Assembly (NCBI GenBank): GCA_963675625.1
Contig: OY776497.1
Span: 1,116,001 to 1,180,000, forward strand
Reading direction: 5' to 3'
Source: F22 sp963675625
Lineage (GTDB): Bacteria > Bacteroidota > Bacteroidia > Bacteroidales > Bacteroidaceae
Length of the DNA stretch: 64,000 nt
Position numbers and translations under genes: made by a program. Positions 26,308-39,525 of the stretch are shown here, in pieces. How positions within the stretch are numbered: position 1 is the first letter of the stretch; each line of letters opens with the position of its first letter. The notes under the pieces are model-generated. The model was not told the DNA's origin. It did not search any database and saw only the letters and a program-made list of their open reading frames with translations.

Positions 26308-26402
26308 GAACAATGACTGACGAATACATAATTAGTGTCCTGTGCAAAAAGAAACAGTTATACACATACTTGTGCATAACCCATTCCCCCTGTGTATAAG
26401 AC

Positions 26403-26442
26403 AAAAAAAAGAGGCCTCCGAGATACATATCTCGAAGGCCTC
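26403..26442 (-). terminator. rRNA operon terminator
   Basis: On the minus strand GAGGCCTTCGAGAT pairs with ATCTCGGAGGCCTC around a 4-nt loop (one mismatch per arm pair), followed by TTTTTTTT (26403-26410), immediately after the 5S gene. Confidence 0.9.
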
Positions 26443-26450
26443 ACTAAAAA

Positions 26451-26558
<108 letters not shown>

Positions 26559-26619
26559 AATAAGGTAGACATATCGTACAAACAAATATCATTACTAAAG
26601 TAAAGAACATATACTAGAA

Positions 26620-29492
<2,873 letters not shown>

Positions 29493-29658
29493 TCTATACT
29501 CATCTAGTATTGCTACTAAATGTGCTCGTATAAATTCGTTACTTTACGGTTAATCTATCATTTACATGATTTCATAACAGAAAATTGGTTGTACAATATG
29601 TCAAAGATCAATCTGAATAACGCCTCGATCCCATTTAGAATCAAATAATTATTCCAAG

Positions 29659-29732
29659 TGGAGAATATCGGATTCGAACCGATGACCCCCTGCGTGCAAG
29701 GCAGGTGCTCTAGCCAGCTGAGCTAATCCCCC
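29659..29732 (-). tRNA. tRNA-Ala (UGC)
   Basis: 74-nt cloverleaf in the 16S-23S spacer. The acceptor GGGGGAT pairs with ATTCTCC, the anticodon loop has TGC, and the T arm is TTCGAAT. No encoded CCA: the sequence after the discriminator A is CTT. Confidence 0.96.
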
Positions 29733-29739
29733 AGTAAAG

Positions 29740-29813
29740 TAGTCCCACGCAGATTTGAACTGCGGACCTCTACATTATCAGTGTAGCGCTCTAACCAACT
29801 GAGCTATAGGACT
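29740..29813 (-). tRNA. tRNA-Ile (GAU)
   Basis: 74-nt cloverleaf between 16S and tRNA-Ala. The acceptor AGTCCTA pairs with TGGGACT, the anticodon is GAT within CTGATAA, and the T loop is TTCAAAT. No encoded CCA. Only 7 bp separate it from tRNA-Ala. Confidence 0.96.
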
Positions 29814-29955
29814 AGTTCAAAATAATCTGCTGTGTGATGGTACTCAGCTTCTTACTTTCTCTTATTTTATTTTATAACAACAAGCAAGAGTACAAGCTTA
29901 TCAAACCGATAAGGGTAATATACTTGACACCTTTTAGTGTAATTAGTCATCTCTC

Positions 29956-31480
<1,525 letters not shown>

Positions 31481-31950
31481 AAAATATTATTTCACGATAT
31501 ACATATTATATATAAAACATGCACATCTAAGTTGATCTGTTTAATCAAGATGACCTGATTTCAAGTATTGGATTACACCTGTTTCAATATTAATATTGAC
31601 GGTTTAATAATTGCTATTATAAAAATCATAATAGCCTTGTACTACTTGTTGTTATGTAAATATCTTCAAAGAACACTTTTCTTTTTGTCTAGCTCTCCGC
31701 ATGGTAGCCGGTTCACCATTGCAAACCTTGTTTCTTTCGGAAAGCGGATGCAAAGATACAAGCTTTTAACTTACGCTCCAAATTATTTGAGCAGAAAATT
31801 TGAACTTTATTTTTGAACCGAAACTCAAAACGTATCCAAGCAAATACAAACACAAAACTAGGAGAATCAATACGATTGGTTAACCGCAAGCACCTCGTTT
31901 CCTGATTGCGGATGCAAAAGTAGTGCTTTTAAACATACACACCAAATAAA
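31481..31950 (-). promoter_or_regulatory. rRNA operon leader and tandem promoters P1 and P2
   Basis: The region 31481-32118 is gene-free. Two promoters with identical geometry read into 16S. P2 is TTTG (31779-31782), 20 bp, TATCTTTG (31751-31758). P1 is TTTG (31943-31946), 20 bp, TACTTTTG (31915-31922). Both are exact matches to the Bacteroidetes consensus. The leader between P2 and 16S contains the minus-strand segments GAGAGCTAGACAAAAAG and GTTCTTTGAAGATATTT, which look like rRNA antitermination/processing leader sequence. The plus-strand open frame at 31568-31816 is rejected. Confidence 0.85.
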
Positions 31951-32110
31951 TACACGAGAAATGTCACAAGAATGTGGGCTTTTAACAGAAAAAGACAATG
32001 AAAAGGCGAGACAAAGAAAGAACACATTATATATATAAGATTTATCCGCATAATCTCAAAATTAAATCGATGACTTTTCATCATGCATTCTTTTGTATTT
32101 CACTAATACT
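31844..32110. repeat. Copy A of a diverged direct repeat (rrn upstream region plus acyltransferase 3' remnant)
   Basis: 31844-31998 aligns without net gap to 34648-34802 (constant offset 2804). By my count roughly three quarters of the 155 positions are identical, including identical blocks at 31844-31858, 31937-31950 and a 23-bp block at 31976-31998. Farther on, 32060-32105 resembles the 3' end of the acyltransferase gene (35078-35115) and its TGA-proximal codons. The copy contains promoter P1. It marks one border of the segment carrying the GH97 gene. Confidence 0.75.
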
Positions 32111-32118
32111 CGGTATAT

Positions 32119-32289
32119 TTATAGTATAAAAAAATCCAAGCATTGCGGTAGTCGGAACATCGCTGCCTTTGGAGTAGGTGAATAATGTCCTGCAATTTTT
32201 TTCGAAGAATCCGTATTTGTATTCCTAGACATTAAGAGTGACAAAGCAAACAACGGGACAACACTAAGTATTAGTAAGTATTTTTCCAT
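32119..32289 (-). CDS. 56-codon ORF behind GH97, possible truncated gene remnant
   Basis: ATG at 32289, nine bases after the GH97 stop, and TAA at 32119. The product would start MEKYLLILSVVPLFALSLLM, a good signal-peptide or membrane helix, then a polar tail ending DFFIL. Its position suggests translational coupling to GH97. The frame stops just before copy A of the direct repeat begins, so it may be the 5' stump of a secreted-protein gene cut at a recombination border. It may also be chance. No family recognised. Confidence 0.4.
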   Translation of the reverse strand: MEKYLLILSVVPLFALSLLMSRNTNTDSSKKIAGHYSPTPKAAMFRLPQCLDFFIL

Positions 32290-32298
32290 TATTATTGT

Positions 32299-34248
32299 TT
32301 ATTTGCTTGTTATTATAACTCCACCTTCTGGCTCAATAGACAATGTTATCTCTCCACTGGTATTTAGTGTGGATTGCTGTATCTGAGGAGAACGATCGCT
32401 CTTGTCAGAATAGATATATACTGGCTTCCCTGACAACATCGGAAGGTTTAATCTCAATTCTTTCACTTGCTTTTCGGCATTTATCCCTACCACAAACCAC
32501 CTATCGGCATGACGGCGTGCCAACACTACATACTTGCCAGGATAACCGTCTATAAAAACTGTTTCGTCCCAAATGGTAGGCACTTTTTTCATAAAATCAA
32601 TCACGAAGGCAGGATAATCGGTCAGATTATTAGGCGTTATCCCGAAATTCTGTACCGAACTCTGGAATAGGACAGCCGTAGCCAGCTGAAATATTTCGGT
32701 AGTTTTACGAATAGTTCCTCCATTGTTTTCTCTATTGTGACGCTTATTTAGCAATACGGGTCCAAAATCCATGGAAGCAACACTATTTCTGATAAAAGGA
32801 TGCAGACAAGCATTGTATGCCTCCATATCATTGGCATGTTGTGTAAATATCAGGTTTTCGGAAGCCAAGACCGCTTCACTAGCCACAAAATTAGGATACA
32901 TGCGTTCCCACCCGCGAGGCAATGTACAACCATGAAAAATAACGACTAAACCGAAATCATTGGCATCAGAGAGGATATCTTCATAAAGTTTCATCGTTTC
33001 TTGCTTATCTCCACCAAAGAAATCGACTTTTATACCTTTTATCCCGATGCTCTTCATCCATGCCATTTCTTTTTTACGGGCAACAGATGTACACATACAG
33101 TTTTTAGGTCCTTGTGGAGCGTCATTCCAGAAACCATTAGAATTGTACCACAAACAGAGGTTAACATTCTTCGACATGGCGTATTTAGACAGTTCCTCTA
33201 TTCTATCACGTCCTATACGGGTATCCCACCAGTTATCAACCAATACAAATTCATAACCTAATTGAGCGGACAAATCGATAAACTTTTTTTGGTCGTCATA
33301 ATTAATGCTTCCGTCCTGCCATTCGAGCCAGCTCCAGGTTGAACGTCCGAATTTATACTCTTGAGAAGGTTCATACAAGGGATCGACTACATCGAAAGGA
33401 ATAGTAGTTTCTACAATTGGTTTTAAATTATCAGCAACAGTAATAGTGCGCCATGGTGTTTCTCCGGGCAATGATATAGCGGGACAAGCATTCCCTATTC
33501 CGTTGTTTTCTCCTTCTTCCGGAAAAGCGACCGTATACATTCCATCTTTGCTAGCTTCACTTAGTTTACTTCCACAGTATAGGCTACTCACTCCTGTTTC
33601 GGAGATTAAAACCCAGCCGTTATCTCCTATATGAAATAATGCAGGGAAGGTATATCCGACACTGTATTTGGATGCAGTACCGATAGGTTCATCAGGAACA
33701 TACTCTTCTTCATAACTTGGTTTGGTCTTCATCCACCCGATCATTGGTGTTGCCTGTGGAGTGAGAAAAGTTGTACTAAAAGAGGGAAATCGAAACCCAG
33801 TGAGTTCTTTTTCAACAATGCAACGAGCTGTCTCGCCATTCTGAGCTAAGGAATATTTGAAAGCAATATCGTTATTGCTCACAAGAAATATAATACTAAT
33901 CTTTTCTTTATTGGGAGTTTCATAATCACATATTATCTCGTTAGCCTGATAGTTAACCTTACTTTTTTTAATACGATTTGTCGTATAATTTTTATTTATA
34001 TACGATTCTTTTTTATCTATCAATTTCAGGTTTTTGCTGAAATCACTCACATTAGTGACCATTCCCAGAGGAGAATCTTCTATCATTTGTTGTCCTTTAT
34101 AAGATACATTATAATAAGGTTCTCCCAACATATTCAAATTAATATTTACTACTAGGTTTTTATCAGGGCTATTTATCTGAATATTGCCCGCATAAGATCC
34201 TAGACAGAAGAAAAAAATACAATTTAAAATAATAAAATACTTGTTCAT
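32299..34248 (-). CDS. Glycoside hydrolase family 97 (retaining, alpha-galactosidase-like)
   Basis: 649 aa with signal peptide (residues 1-20, cleavage near SYA|GN). The GH97 N-terminal beta-sandwich (about 23-285), TIM barrel (about 295-560, beginning GRSTWSWLEW) and C-terminal beta domain are all present, and the length is normal. KVDFFGGD places Asp409 at the nucleophile position of retaining GH97 enzymes such as BtGH97b; Glu458 in ASEAVLASE is the likely acid/base. SusB-type inverting enzymes have Glu residues instead, so an alpha-galactosidase-like activity is favoured. It has no SusCD neighbours and lies between two copies of a repeat, so it appears to be an orphan insertion. Confidence 0.88.
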   Translation of the reverse strand: MNKYFIILNCIFFFCLGSYAGNIQINSPDKNLVVNINLNMLGEPYYNVSYKGQQMIEDSPLGMVTNVSDFSKNLKLIDKKESYINKNYTTNRIKKSKVNYQANEIICDYETPNKEKISIIFLVSNNDIAFKYSLAQNGETARCIVEKELTGFRFPSFSTTFLTPQATPMIGWMKTKPSYEEEYVPDEPIGTASKYSVGYTFPALFHIGDNGWVLISETGVSSLYCGSKLSEASKDGMYTVAFPEEGENNGIGNACPAISLPGETPWRTITVADNLKPIVETTIPFDVVDPLYEPSQEYKFGRSTWSWLEWQDGSINYDDQKKFIDLSAQLGYEFVLVDNWWDTRIGRDRIEELSKYAMSKNVNLCLWYNSNGFWNDAPQGPKNCMCTSVARKKEMAWMKSIGIKGIKVDFFGGDKQETMKLYEDILSDANDFGLVVIFHGCTLPRGWERMYPNFVASEAVLASENLIFTQHANDMEAYNACLHPFIRNSVASMDFGPVLLNKRHNRENNGGTIRKTTEIFQLATAVLFQSSVQNFGITPNNLTDYPAFVIDFMKKVPTIWDETVFIDGYPGKYVVLARRHADRWFVVGINAEKQVKELRLNLPMLSGKPVYIYSDKSDRSPQIQQSTLNTSGEITLSIEPEGGVIITSK

Positions 34249-34640
34249 TTCCTGGTATTTATAAGATTATAATTCTATTGTTATTTTGAGATGAAAGCGT
34301 TCAACGAATGAGTAGCCAACATTTTACTGGGTCCAATATTTCGAACCAGTTGCTAAGGCAATATATTTTTCGGCCATTTGATGCAACCATAAAATCTTAC
34401 TTATACCATCTCGACATACATTTAGCAGCGAATTCAAAGTTCACGTAATACGCAAAACATTGAAAGGACAATATACAGAGTTCACTACTTCAGGGCCTTA
34501 TGCCATAAGCATTTACATCACGTATATAGCTATGCTTAAAGGTTTCGTGTTCCTTATGATATTGATTAGTATAGCCGAAGATTATAGCTTGGAGGACTGT
34601 CTAAATCACTAGAAGCTTCTGAGTATATTTTATGCATACA
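34249..34640. other. Gene-free AT-rich stretch upstream of GH97
   Basis: No convincing gene. On the minus strand a short open stretch ending near 34328 (reading ...ISKILWLHQMAEKYIALATG...) could be a decayed C-terminal fragment, but it is only about 34 codons long and bounded upstream by a stop. No -7/-33 promoter for GH97 could be identified here. Confidence 0.3.
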
Positions 34641-34647
34641 CGAATCT

Positions 34648-35110
34648 ATACAAACACAAAACGTGAAGAATCAATGCGGATGGTTAATGCGTGTACCTCA
34701 TTTTTCTGATTGCAGGTTCCAAAGTACTGTTTTTAAACAGACACACCAAATAAAGACAACAGAAATAGTACAGGAGAAGGGGCTTTTAACAGAAAAAGAC
34801 AAGACAACGAAAGGCTACATCATATATATAAGAAGGAGAAGCCATACATACAATAGGTGCTCAAAAGAAGGCAAACCTATTGAAGAAAAAGACAAAGTAG
34901 TAGGAGAAGGATCTGCTCTACACGTGTAAAGCACATAGATCTCCTGTAAAGGAAACACTGTGGACTATAGACAGGGACGCTCCAAAGAGTAAGGGAGCAG
35001 CAAAGAAGAAAGTACACACATTATGTACATCACAAAAGGAATCAATACAGCATGACCAAGTCACATCAAATGCTAAATCAATGATATATTCTTCGCATAT
35101 ATGTATTTCT
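34648..35110. repeat. Copy B of the rrn-upstream direct repeat
   Basis: It matches copy A (31844-31998) over 34648-34802. The -33-like CAAA at the P1 position is kept (34741-34754 identical), but the -7 box is damaged: TACTTTTG in copy A corresponds to TACTTTGG here. A further segment (34985-35110) matches the distal part of copy A and runs into the intact 3' end of the acyltransferase gene. About 180 bp in between (34810-34985) are absent from copy A and contain loosely repeated AGAAAAAGACAA words. An 88-codon frame at 34663-34929 is rejected as chance. Confidence 0.7.
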
Positions 35111-36112
35111 CCATAAGAAAATAAAAGGCAAACAACTGAGCAATGCTAATAAAGCAATCACCCACGGATAAATCGTAGAATATCTTAGTGCAAAATCCCT
35201 CCCAATTGAAACACTATGGAAACCAAAATCATACAATCGCAACAATGGTTGATGTATAGGGATTATAATTAATGTATTTCTTCCGATAAACTCTATCCAT
35301 GAGCAATTTCGTATCCAAATTGACACACTAACCATGAAGAGTACCCCCGCAAAGGCTACCAAAACACCACTAATAAGGGGACTAATATAGGCCGATTTGA
35401 TATCCATATCAGTTGGAAGAAAAATATATAAGACAATAAAAAGAACCGCAAAGAAAAAAGGTGCTATATACCGAGAAACTTTCTCGCGATAATTACACAA
35501 AAAGGCAAATTCAGAATTGGCACATTTTTGAATAACAGGATGTAAATAGTGTCCAAGCATATAAAATGGCAAGACAACTAATGCTTGCGTCATCCCCCAT
35601 GGTAATAATGACAGCCCTCTTTTTCCTAAAAAGCATCCAACACCAAACAACATGAAAATGATGAATATCTTTAACCAACTAAGTTTCACTCTTTTCTGTA
35701 CTGCATAGTAAACAACCTCCACTGAAATTAAAGTAGGCAGAAACCAAATAGCATTGAATAACATAAAATCCTTATACGGACTTCCATAAAAAAGCCCCAC
35801 CAACTGATGTGTAAAGTTGACATACTTATAATCATATAATGGTACTTCAATGTAAGTTTGAAAAAGCAGAAGAAAAATATAGAAGATAATATAAGGGACA
35901 ATTATTGTGAACAACCGTCGCTTTAACAAATCTACAACATGCTTATCTTTCTTTGCGTCAAAGAGGATACCAGAAAGAAAGAAGAAAAGAGGCATATGAA
36001 ACGAATAAATCAAATCACCAACCCGACTTTGCACATGAGAGTGCCCTATAATAACAAGAATAATCCCTATACCTTTGAGAATATCCAAAAAACACAACCG
36101 TTTATTACCCAT
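35078..36112 (-). CDS. Acyltransferase 3 family membrane protein
   Basis: 344-aa integral membrane O-acyltransferase with about ten hydrophobic segments. RLCFLDILKGIGIILVIIGHS carries the conserved Asp and His of the family (DILKG, IGHS), followed by HMPLFFFLSGILF. A GTG four codons upstream is possible, but the ATG at 36112 is used. Enzymes of this type acetylate surface or exported sugars (fucose-4-O-acetylase-like). It lies 52 bp after the flavoprotein gene. Remnants of its 3' end are also found near 32060-32105. Confidence 0.85.
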   Translation of the reverse strand: MGNKRLCFLDILKGIGIILVIIGHSHVQSRVGDLIYSFHMPLFFFLSGILFDAKKDKHVVDLLKRRLFTIIVPYIIFYIFLLLFQTYIEVPLYDYKYVNFTHQLVGLFYGSPYKDFMLFNAIWFLPTLISVEVVYYAVQKRVKLSWLKIFIIFMLFGVGCFLGKRGLSLLPWGMTQALVVLPFYMLGHYLHPVIQKCANSEFAFLCNYREKVSRYIAPFFFAVLFIVLYIFLPTDMDIKSAYISPLISGVLVAFAGVLFMVSVSIWIRNCSWIEFIGRNTLIIIPIHQPLLRLYDFGFHSVSIGRDFALRYSTIYPWVIALLALLSCLPFIFLWRNTYMRRIYH

Positions 36113-36164
36113 AAAATTGACCACTAGAATTATTACACTCCCCCTATTTTCCTTTGCACACGAT

Positions 36165-37376
36165 CTACTTATCTTCTTGCGTCAATGTCAACAGCATACC
36201 AGTTGGGCATACAAAACGACAATAAGGTCTAGTAATTATCAAAGATAAAGCAATAAAAGTAACAGCCAACACCAACGCAACAACGCTGGATACAGTCATT
36301 GTAGTTGGAGAAAACAAGAACGCAGAAAATGCTTCGTAATGCATCCAATCAAAACTAACACCTACCCACATAGAAGCCAATAACAATACAGTTATTCCCT
36401 TACGTGTATGCTTAAGTACTTTCATCCAAGATTGAGATATTCTGATCTTTTTAGGACCAATTTTCCCAGCTAATTCTTGTGCAGCTCCTAAAGGGCACAC
36501 ATGCGTACAATAGTATGTTTTCTTCCCGAAAAAAGGCATCAAAAGCGCAAATAAAAGGGCAATTATTAACACAAAAGCAGTCGCTATATTCCAACCATTA
36601 GACATCCATCCAATCAGCAACGACAAAGACAAAAAACTACCTGTCCATAGCCCCAAAACAAAGAAATTCAATATCAACTGAATAATACGTAAAATTGAAC
36701 TTTTCTTTTTCCATACCGTCGCACACAACAAACCAAAAAGCATGACTAGCAACGCAGCAATATTTTTCAGACTCCAATCGAAGCGCATATTTGACACAGG
36801 ATCTAAATTTGTAGATGTCATCAAAGGCAATGTCTGCTGCATATTAGCAATAACAGCTGACGAAGAGAAAGTAGCTCCTGAGACCACCTCAACCTTTTGT
36901 TCACTAGCCTCATCAGGCGTTAAGCCATTCCAAGAAGAAAGAAGATGACGTCTCACAATCCTTCTCCAAAAGCCAGGTGTTTCATCATTTTTAGCTCCGA
37001 TAACTTGAGATATCTTACCATCAATCAAATAAATATATAAGGGAGTTGGTCCAGAATATCCCACTATTTTCCGCCCTGTTATATACGACGAAAAAATAAA
37101 TCCACCTGTAGAGAGTTGCCATTGTCCATCACGATTGACCATCCGAAGAGATGCATTTTCAGGTACACCTAAAGCTTTCAATTCTTTTTTTGTGGGCGCT
37201 GGGGGAATATTAGTACTCTTCGCTACATCTGCATTTGTTTCACCTGAAGCAGTAGTTAAATCATAGACAATGTCACTTGTCTCTTTTCCCAAAATACGCT
37301 GATCACGCGATACAGCTGCTGCCATTAACACAACAACAACAACCAATATACTCAAAATATGTTCTACTATCTTCAT
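36165..37376 (-). CDS. FMN-binding membrane flavoprotein with 4Fe-4S-type cysteine motifs (NosR/RnfG-like)
   Basis: 403 aa. One N-terminal helix is followed by an extracytoplasmic FMN-binding domain with SGATFSSS (about 160-170), the motif whose Thr receives FMN from ApbE-type flavinyltransferase. Four to five membrane helices follow, with CTHVCP and CRFVCP at the inner side, the polyferredoxin-like motifs of NapH/NosR. It would carry electrons across or along the inner membrane. The ATG at 37376 is chosen over a TTG four codons upstream. It follows a nitroreductase gene (57-bp gap). No apbE is seen nearby. Confidence 0.85.
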   Translation of the reverse strand: MKIVEHILSILVVVVVLMAAAVSRDQRILGKETSDIVYDLTTASGETNADVAKSTNIPPAPTKKELKALGVPENASLRMVNRDGQWQLSTGGFIFSSYITGRKIVGYSGPTPLYIYLIDGKISQVIGAKNDETPGFWRRIVRRHLLSSWNGLTPDEASEQKVEVVSGATFSSSAVIANMQQTLPLMTSTNLDPVSNMRFDWSLKNIAALLVMLFGLLCATVWKKKSSILRIIQLILNFFVLGLWTGSFLSLSLLIGWMSNGWNIATAFVLIIALLFALLMPFFGKKTYYCTHVCPLGAAQELAGKIGPKKIRISQSWMKVLKHTRKGITVLLLASMWVGVSFDWMHYEAFSAFLFSPTTMTVSSVVALVLAVTFIALSLIITRPYCRFVCPTGMLLTLTQEDK

Positions 37377-37433
37377 TAAACTATTCAATTCTTTCTACAC
37401 CCGAGTCTATCACCCCCCAGTAGTATCACATTA

Positions 37434-38090
37434 TTAAAACTGATTATAGAATACATTCTCCACTTTATATTTATTCTTAGGTCTCTCATGCCCACTTGGG
37501 TAGCCAATAGGAACAGCAGCCATCGGCATAAGATGATCTGGAATATTCAACATCTTTTTTACTAATTGCACTCTATCATTCTCTGGATACAAAGCTGTCC
37601 ATACAGCACCAAGTCCCATAGCCTCTGCTTGTAGCAACATATTTTCAGTCGCTGCACTACAATCAAAGGCCCAATAGTCTACGGCTCCGTCAGATTTAAA
37701 TGTTTTATTTAAATCACCACACACTATGATACACACAGGAGCTTTATCTATCATTTTGGCATAAGGCAACTGCTCTGCCAATGCTTTCAACACATCTACT
37801 TTATCAATCACAATAAAAGCCCATGGTTGACGATTTACTGCTGTCGGTGCTGCCATTGCAGCTCGAAGCAAAGTATCTATCTGCGCCTTACTTACAGCTT
37901 GTTGAGTATAATGACGCACACTCTTTCTATTCATGATATTAGTAAATACCTGTTGAGAATGAGATAAAACAGGTGCTTGCGACTCTGAATGATTATCAGA
38001 AGTATGACAAATAATAAGTAAATAAACCAAGGCTATAGCCAACACTAAGCTTAGCAACTTAAAAATATTAAAAGGTAGTTGTTTTGACAT
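37434..38090 (-). CDS. Nitroreductase-family protein with N-terminal membrane anchor
   Basis: 218 aa. Residues 10-27 form a hydrophobic signal anchor, then a nitroreductase domain follows: MNRKSVRHYTQQAVSKAQIDTLLRAA (start of the FMN fold), APTAVNRQPWAFIV, and GLGAVWTALYP. Such FMN enzymes reduce nitro groups, quinones or flavins with NAD(P)H. The anchor is unusual for the family and would place the domain on the outer side of the inner membrane. The ATG at 38090 is chosen; a GTG ten codons upstream would overlap the preceding gene. Downstream lies a membrane flavoprotein that could supply its electrons. Confidence 0.86.
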   Translation of the reverse strand: MSKQLPFNIFKLLSLVLAIALVYLLIICHTSDNHSESQAPVLSHSQQVFTNIMNRKSVRHYTQQAVSKAQIDTLLRAAMAAPTAVNRQPWAFIVIDKVDVLKALAEQLPYAKMIDKAPVCIIVCGDLNKTFKSDGAVDYWAFDCSAATENMLLQAEAMGLGAVWTALYPENDRVQLVKKMLNIPDHLMPMAAVPIGYPSGHERPKNKYKVENVFYNQF

Positions 38091-38106
38091 GTGCACTAAA
38101 ACTAAA

Positions 38107-38625
38107 TTATTGTATATCACTTTTTTTCATATGCCGTGTCATACGATACACGCCACGAGGTAATAAAAACACAGGCATTGTAGCTCCTACCGCCAACAAA
38201 AAGACAACAGATATAGTCACAATTCCATTAGAAAAGAATTCATCCATATACATATCTCGGTGTGCTTTTTCGCCCATATTCTGCAAAAACATCATTATAC
38301 TAAACAAAGTATTATAAGCAAACTTACCAGGAATCATAGGTAAAAGTGCTGGCATATACAATACCGTAGTAGGACAATGACAAAAATAGCCGAAGGGCAC
38401 ACTGGTAAACCCGATCAACAAACCAGCATACAAAGATGCTGTAGCAATATCATAGTGAAAATGATGCATGAGTACAAAACGTAATGCATGCCCCATTGCT
38501 GCTAATAAAGCAATAAAAACAAATGCTCGACGTGGAGGATTAGAAATAGCCCCAAAACCAATTCCAGCTAAAGCGGCAAAAAATGCATCTGTCAGTATTT
38601 CAGTAGTAATCTGTAATATAGTCAT
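38107..38625 (-). CDS. Threonine/serine exporter ThrE, C-terminal-type subunit (DUF3815)
   Basis: 172 aa with four to five hydrophobic segments. The stretch around PTTVLYMPALLPMIPGKFAYNT is the family signature. It corresponds to the C-terminal half of single-chain ThrE exporters and needs the partner encoded just upstream (10-bp gap). Together they would export threonine or serine across the inner membrane. Substrate is inferred from family. Confidence 0.87.
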   Translation of the reverse strand: MTILQITTEILTDAFFAALAGIGFGAISNPPRRAFVFIALLAAMGHALRFVLMHHFHYDIATASLYAGLLIGFTSVPFGYFCHCPTTVLYMPALLPMIPGKFAYNTLFSIMMFLQNMGEKAHRDMYMDEFFSNGIVTISVVFLLAVGATMPVFLLPRGVYRMTRHMKKSDIQ

Positions 38626-38635
38626 TGTAAAAAAT

Positions 38636-39451
38636 TTAGAGCAAGCTGTTTTTAAATATCATCAATGTGGCACCTAGACCAACTGCCAACGAAAGGATTA
38701 AGAGCAAAGCTTTTATTAAGCGAGCAACTCCAACAAGAGTAAATCCTTCAATAATATCAACGACACCATTAACTAAAGGTACACCTGGTATTAAATACAA
38801 CACACTAGTGACCATCACAATTTCACTATCTGCTGGGGTTATAGTAAAACTACTAGCACACAACATTGACGCAATAAAAGCAGACAGTATAAAGACCATG
38901 TAATGATTAAATTTCCACTTAGTCATTAATTGACGACAACGGAATCCTATTGCTGTAGCGATGAAAACAATTCCCATTGCAATCGCCCCACCACCAAACA
39001 ATTTACAAAAAGACATATTCGCAAGAGAGGCCAGCAACAAAATAACCCATGGATTTATTAAAGGCAATGCTTTTATTTTCTCAAAACGCTCGCGCAACAC
39101 TTCAAGAGACAATTTTTGATCTAACGCATCCCAACTTAGAGCACTCAGATTGGCATTATGCGCAAATAAGATAGGACCAGTAGGCACATCTAACACAATG
39201 GTATAGGCAGACTCTTTGCCATCTTCATCTTTTACGAGATTTTTAGGTTTGACAGATACAGTCATAGTCCGCATCAAAGTAGTCACTGTCACATCCATAT
39301 TAAAAGATTCCGCAATTCGCTTAGAGTTGCGCACGACCCTACTAGTATGCACCCCGCATCCTAACAAATGTCCTGCGTAGTCTCCAAGAAAGTGTGCAAC
39401 AGCAGGCAACTGTGGATGATCTAATTGCTGAGAAGATTTGAATTCTTGCAT
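38636..39451 (-). CDS. Threonine/serine exporter ThrE, N-terminal-type subunit (DUF1212)
   Basis: 271 aa. A cytoplasmic N-terminal domain contains GCGVHTSRVVRN and FNMDVTVTTL, typical of DUF1212. Five or so hydrophobic segments follow (about 145-270), including LIPGVPLVNGVVDI. The upstream TTG start is rejected in favour of the ATG at 39451. It is cotranscribed with the DUF3815 subunit. Confidence 0.87.
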   Translation of the reverse strand: MQEFKSSQQLDHPQLPAVAHFLGDYAGHLLGCGVHTSRVVRNSKRIAESFNMDVTVTTLMRTMTVSVKPKNLVKDEDGKESAYTIVLDVPTGPILFAHNANLSALSWDALDQKLSLEVLRERFEKIKALPLINPWVILLLASLANMSFCKLFGGGAIAMGIVFIATAIGFRCRQLMTKWKFNHYMVFILSAFIASMLCASSFTITPADSEIVMVTSVLYLIPGVPLVNGVVDIIEGFTLVGVARLIKALLLILSLAVGLGATLMIFKNSLL

Positions 39452-39490
39452 GTTTGTTAATTCATTATATGTTGACTTTCGCTTCGCAGA

Positions 39491-39498
39491 CAAAGATA
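39491..39498 (-). promoter_or_regulatory. -7 box of the thrE operon
   Basis: Minus strand TATCTTTG, an exact TAnnTTTG, 39 bp before the ATG at 39451. No TTTG at -33. Confidence 0.45.
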
Positions 39499-39525
39499 CA
39501 TATTTTTATGGAATTAACGGATAAA

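Noticed and set aside
34663..34929. 88-codon frame in the GH97-acyltransferase spacer
   Set aside because: It starts with TTG, lies inside the repeat derived from the rrn upstream region, and has low-complexity Lys-rich composition.
31844..35110. Insertion sequence carrying GH97
   Set aside because: No transposase, no terminal inverted repeats and no short target duplication seen; the flanks are long diverged direct repeats instead.
38084..38317. Plus-strand frame antisense to the nitroreductase/ThrE junction
   Set aside because: Antisense shadow covering the gap of two cotranscribed genes, with no promoter and no family.
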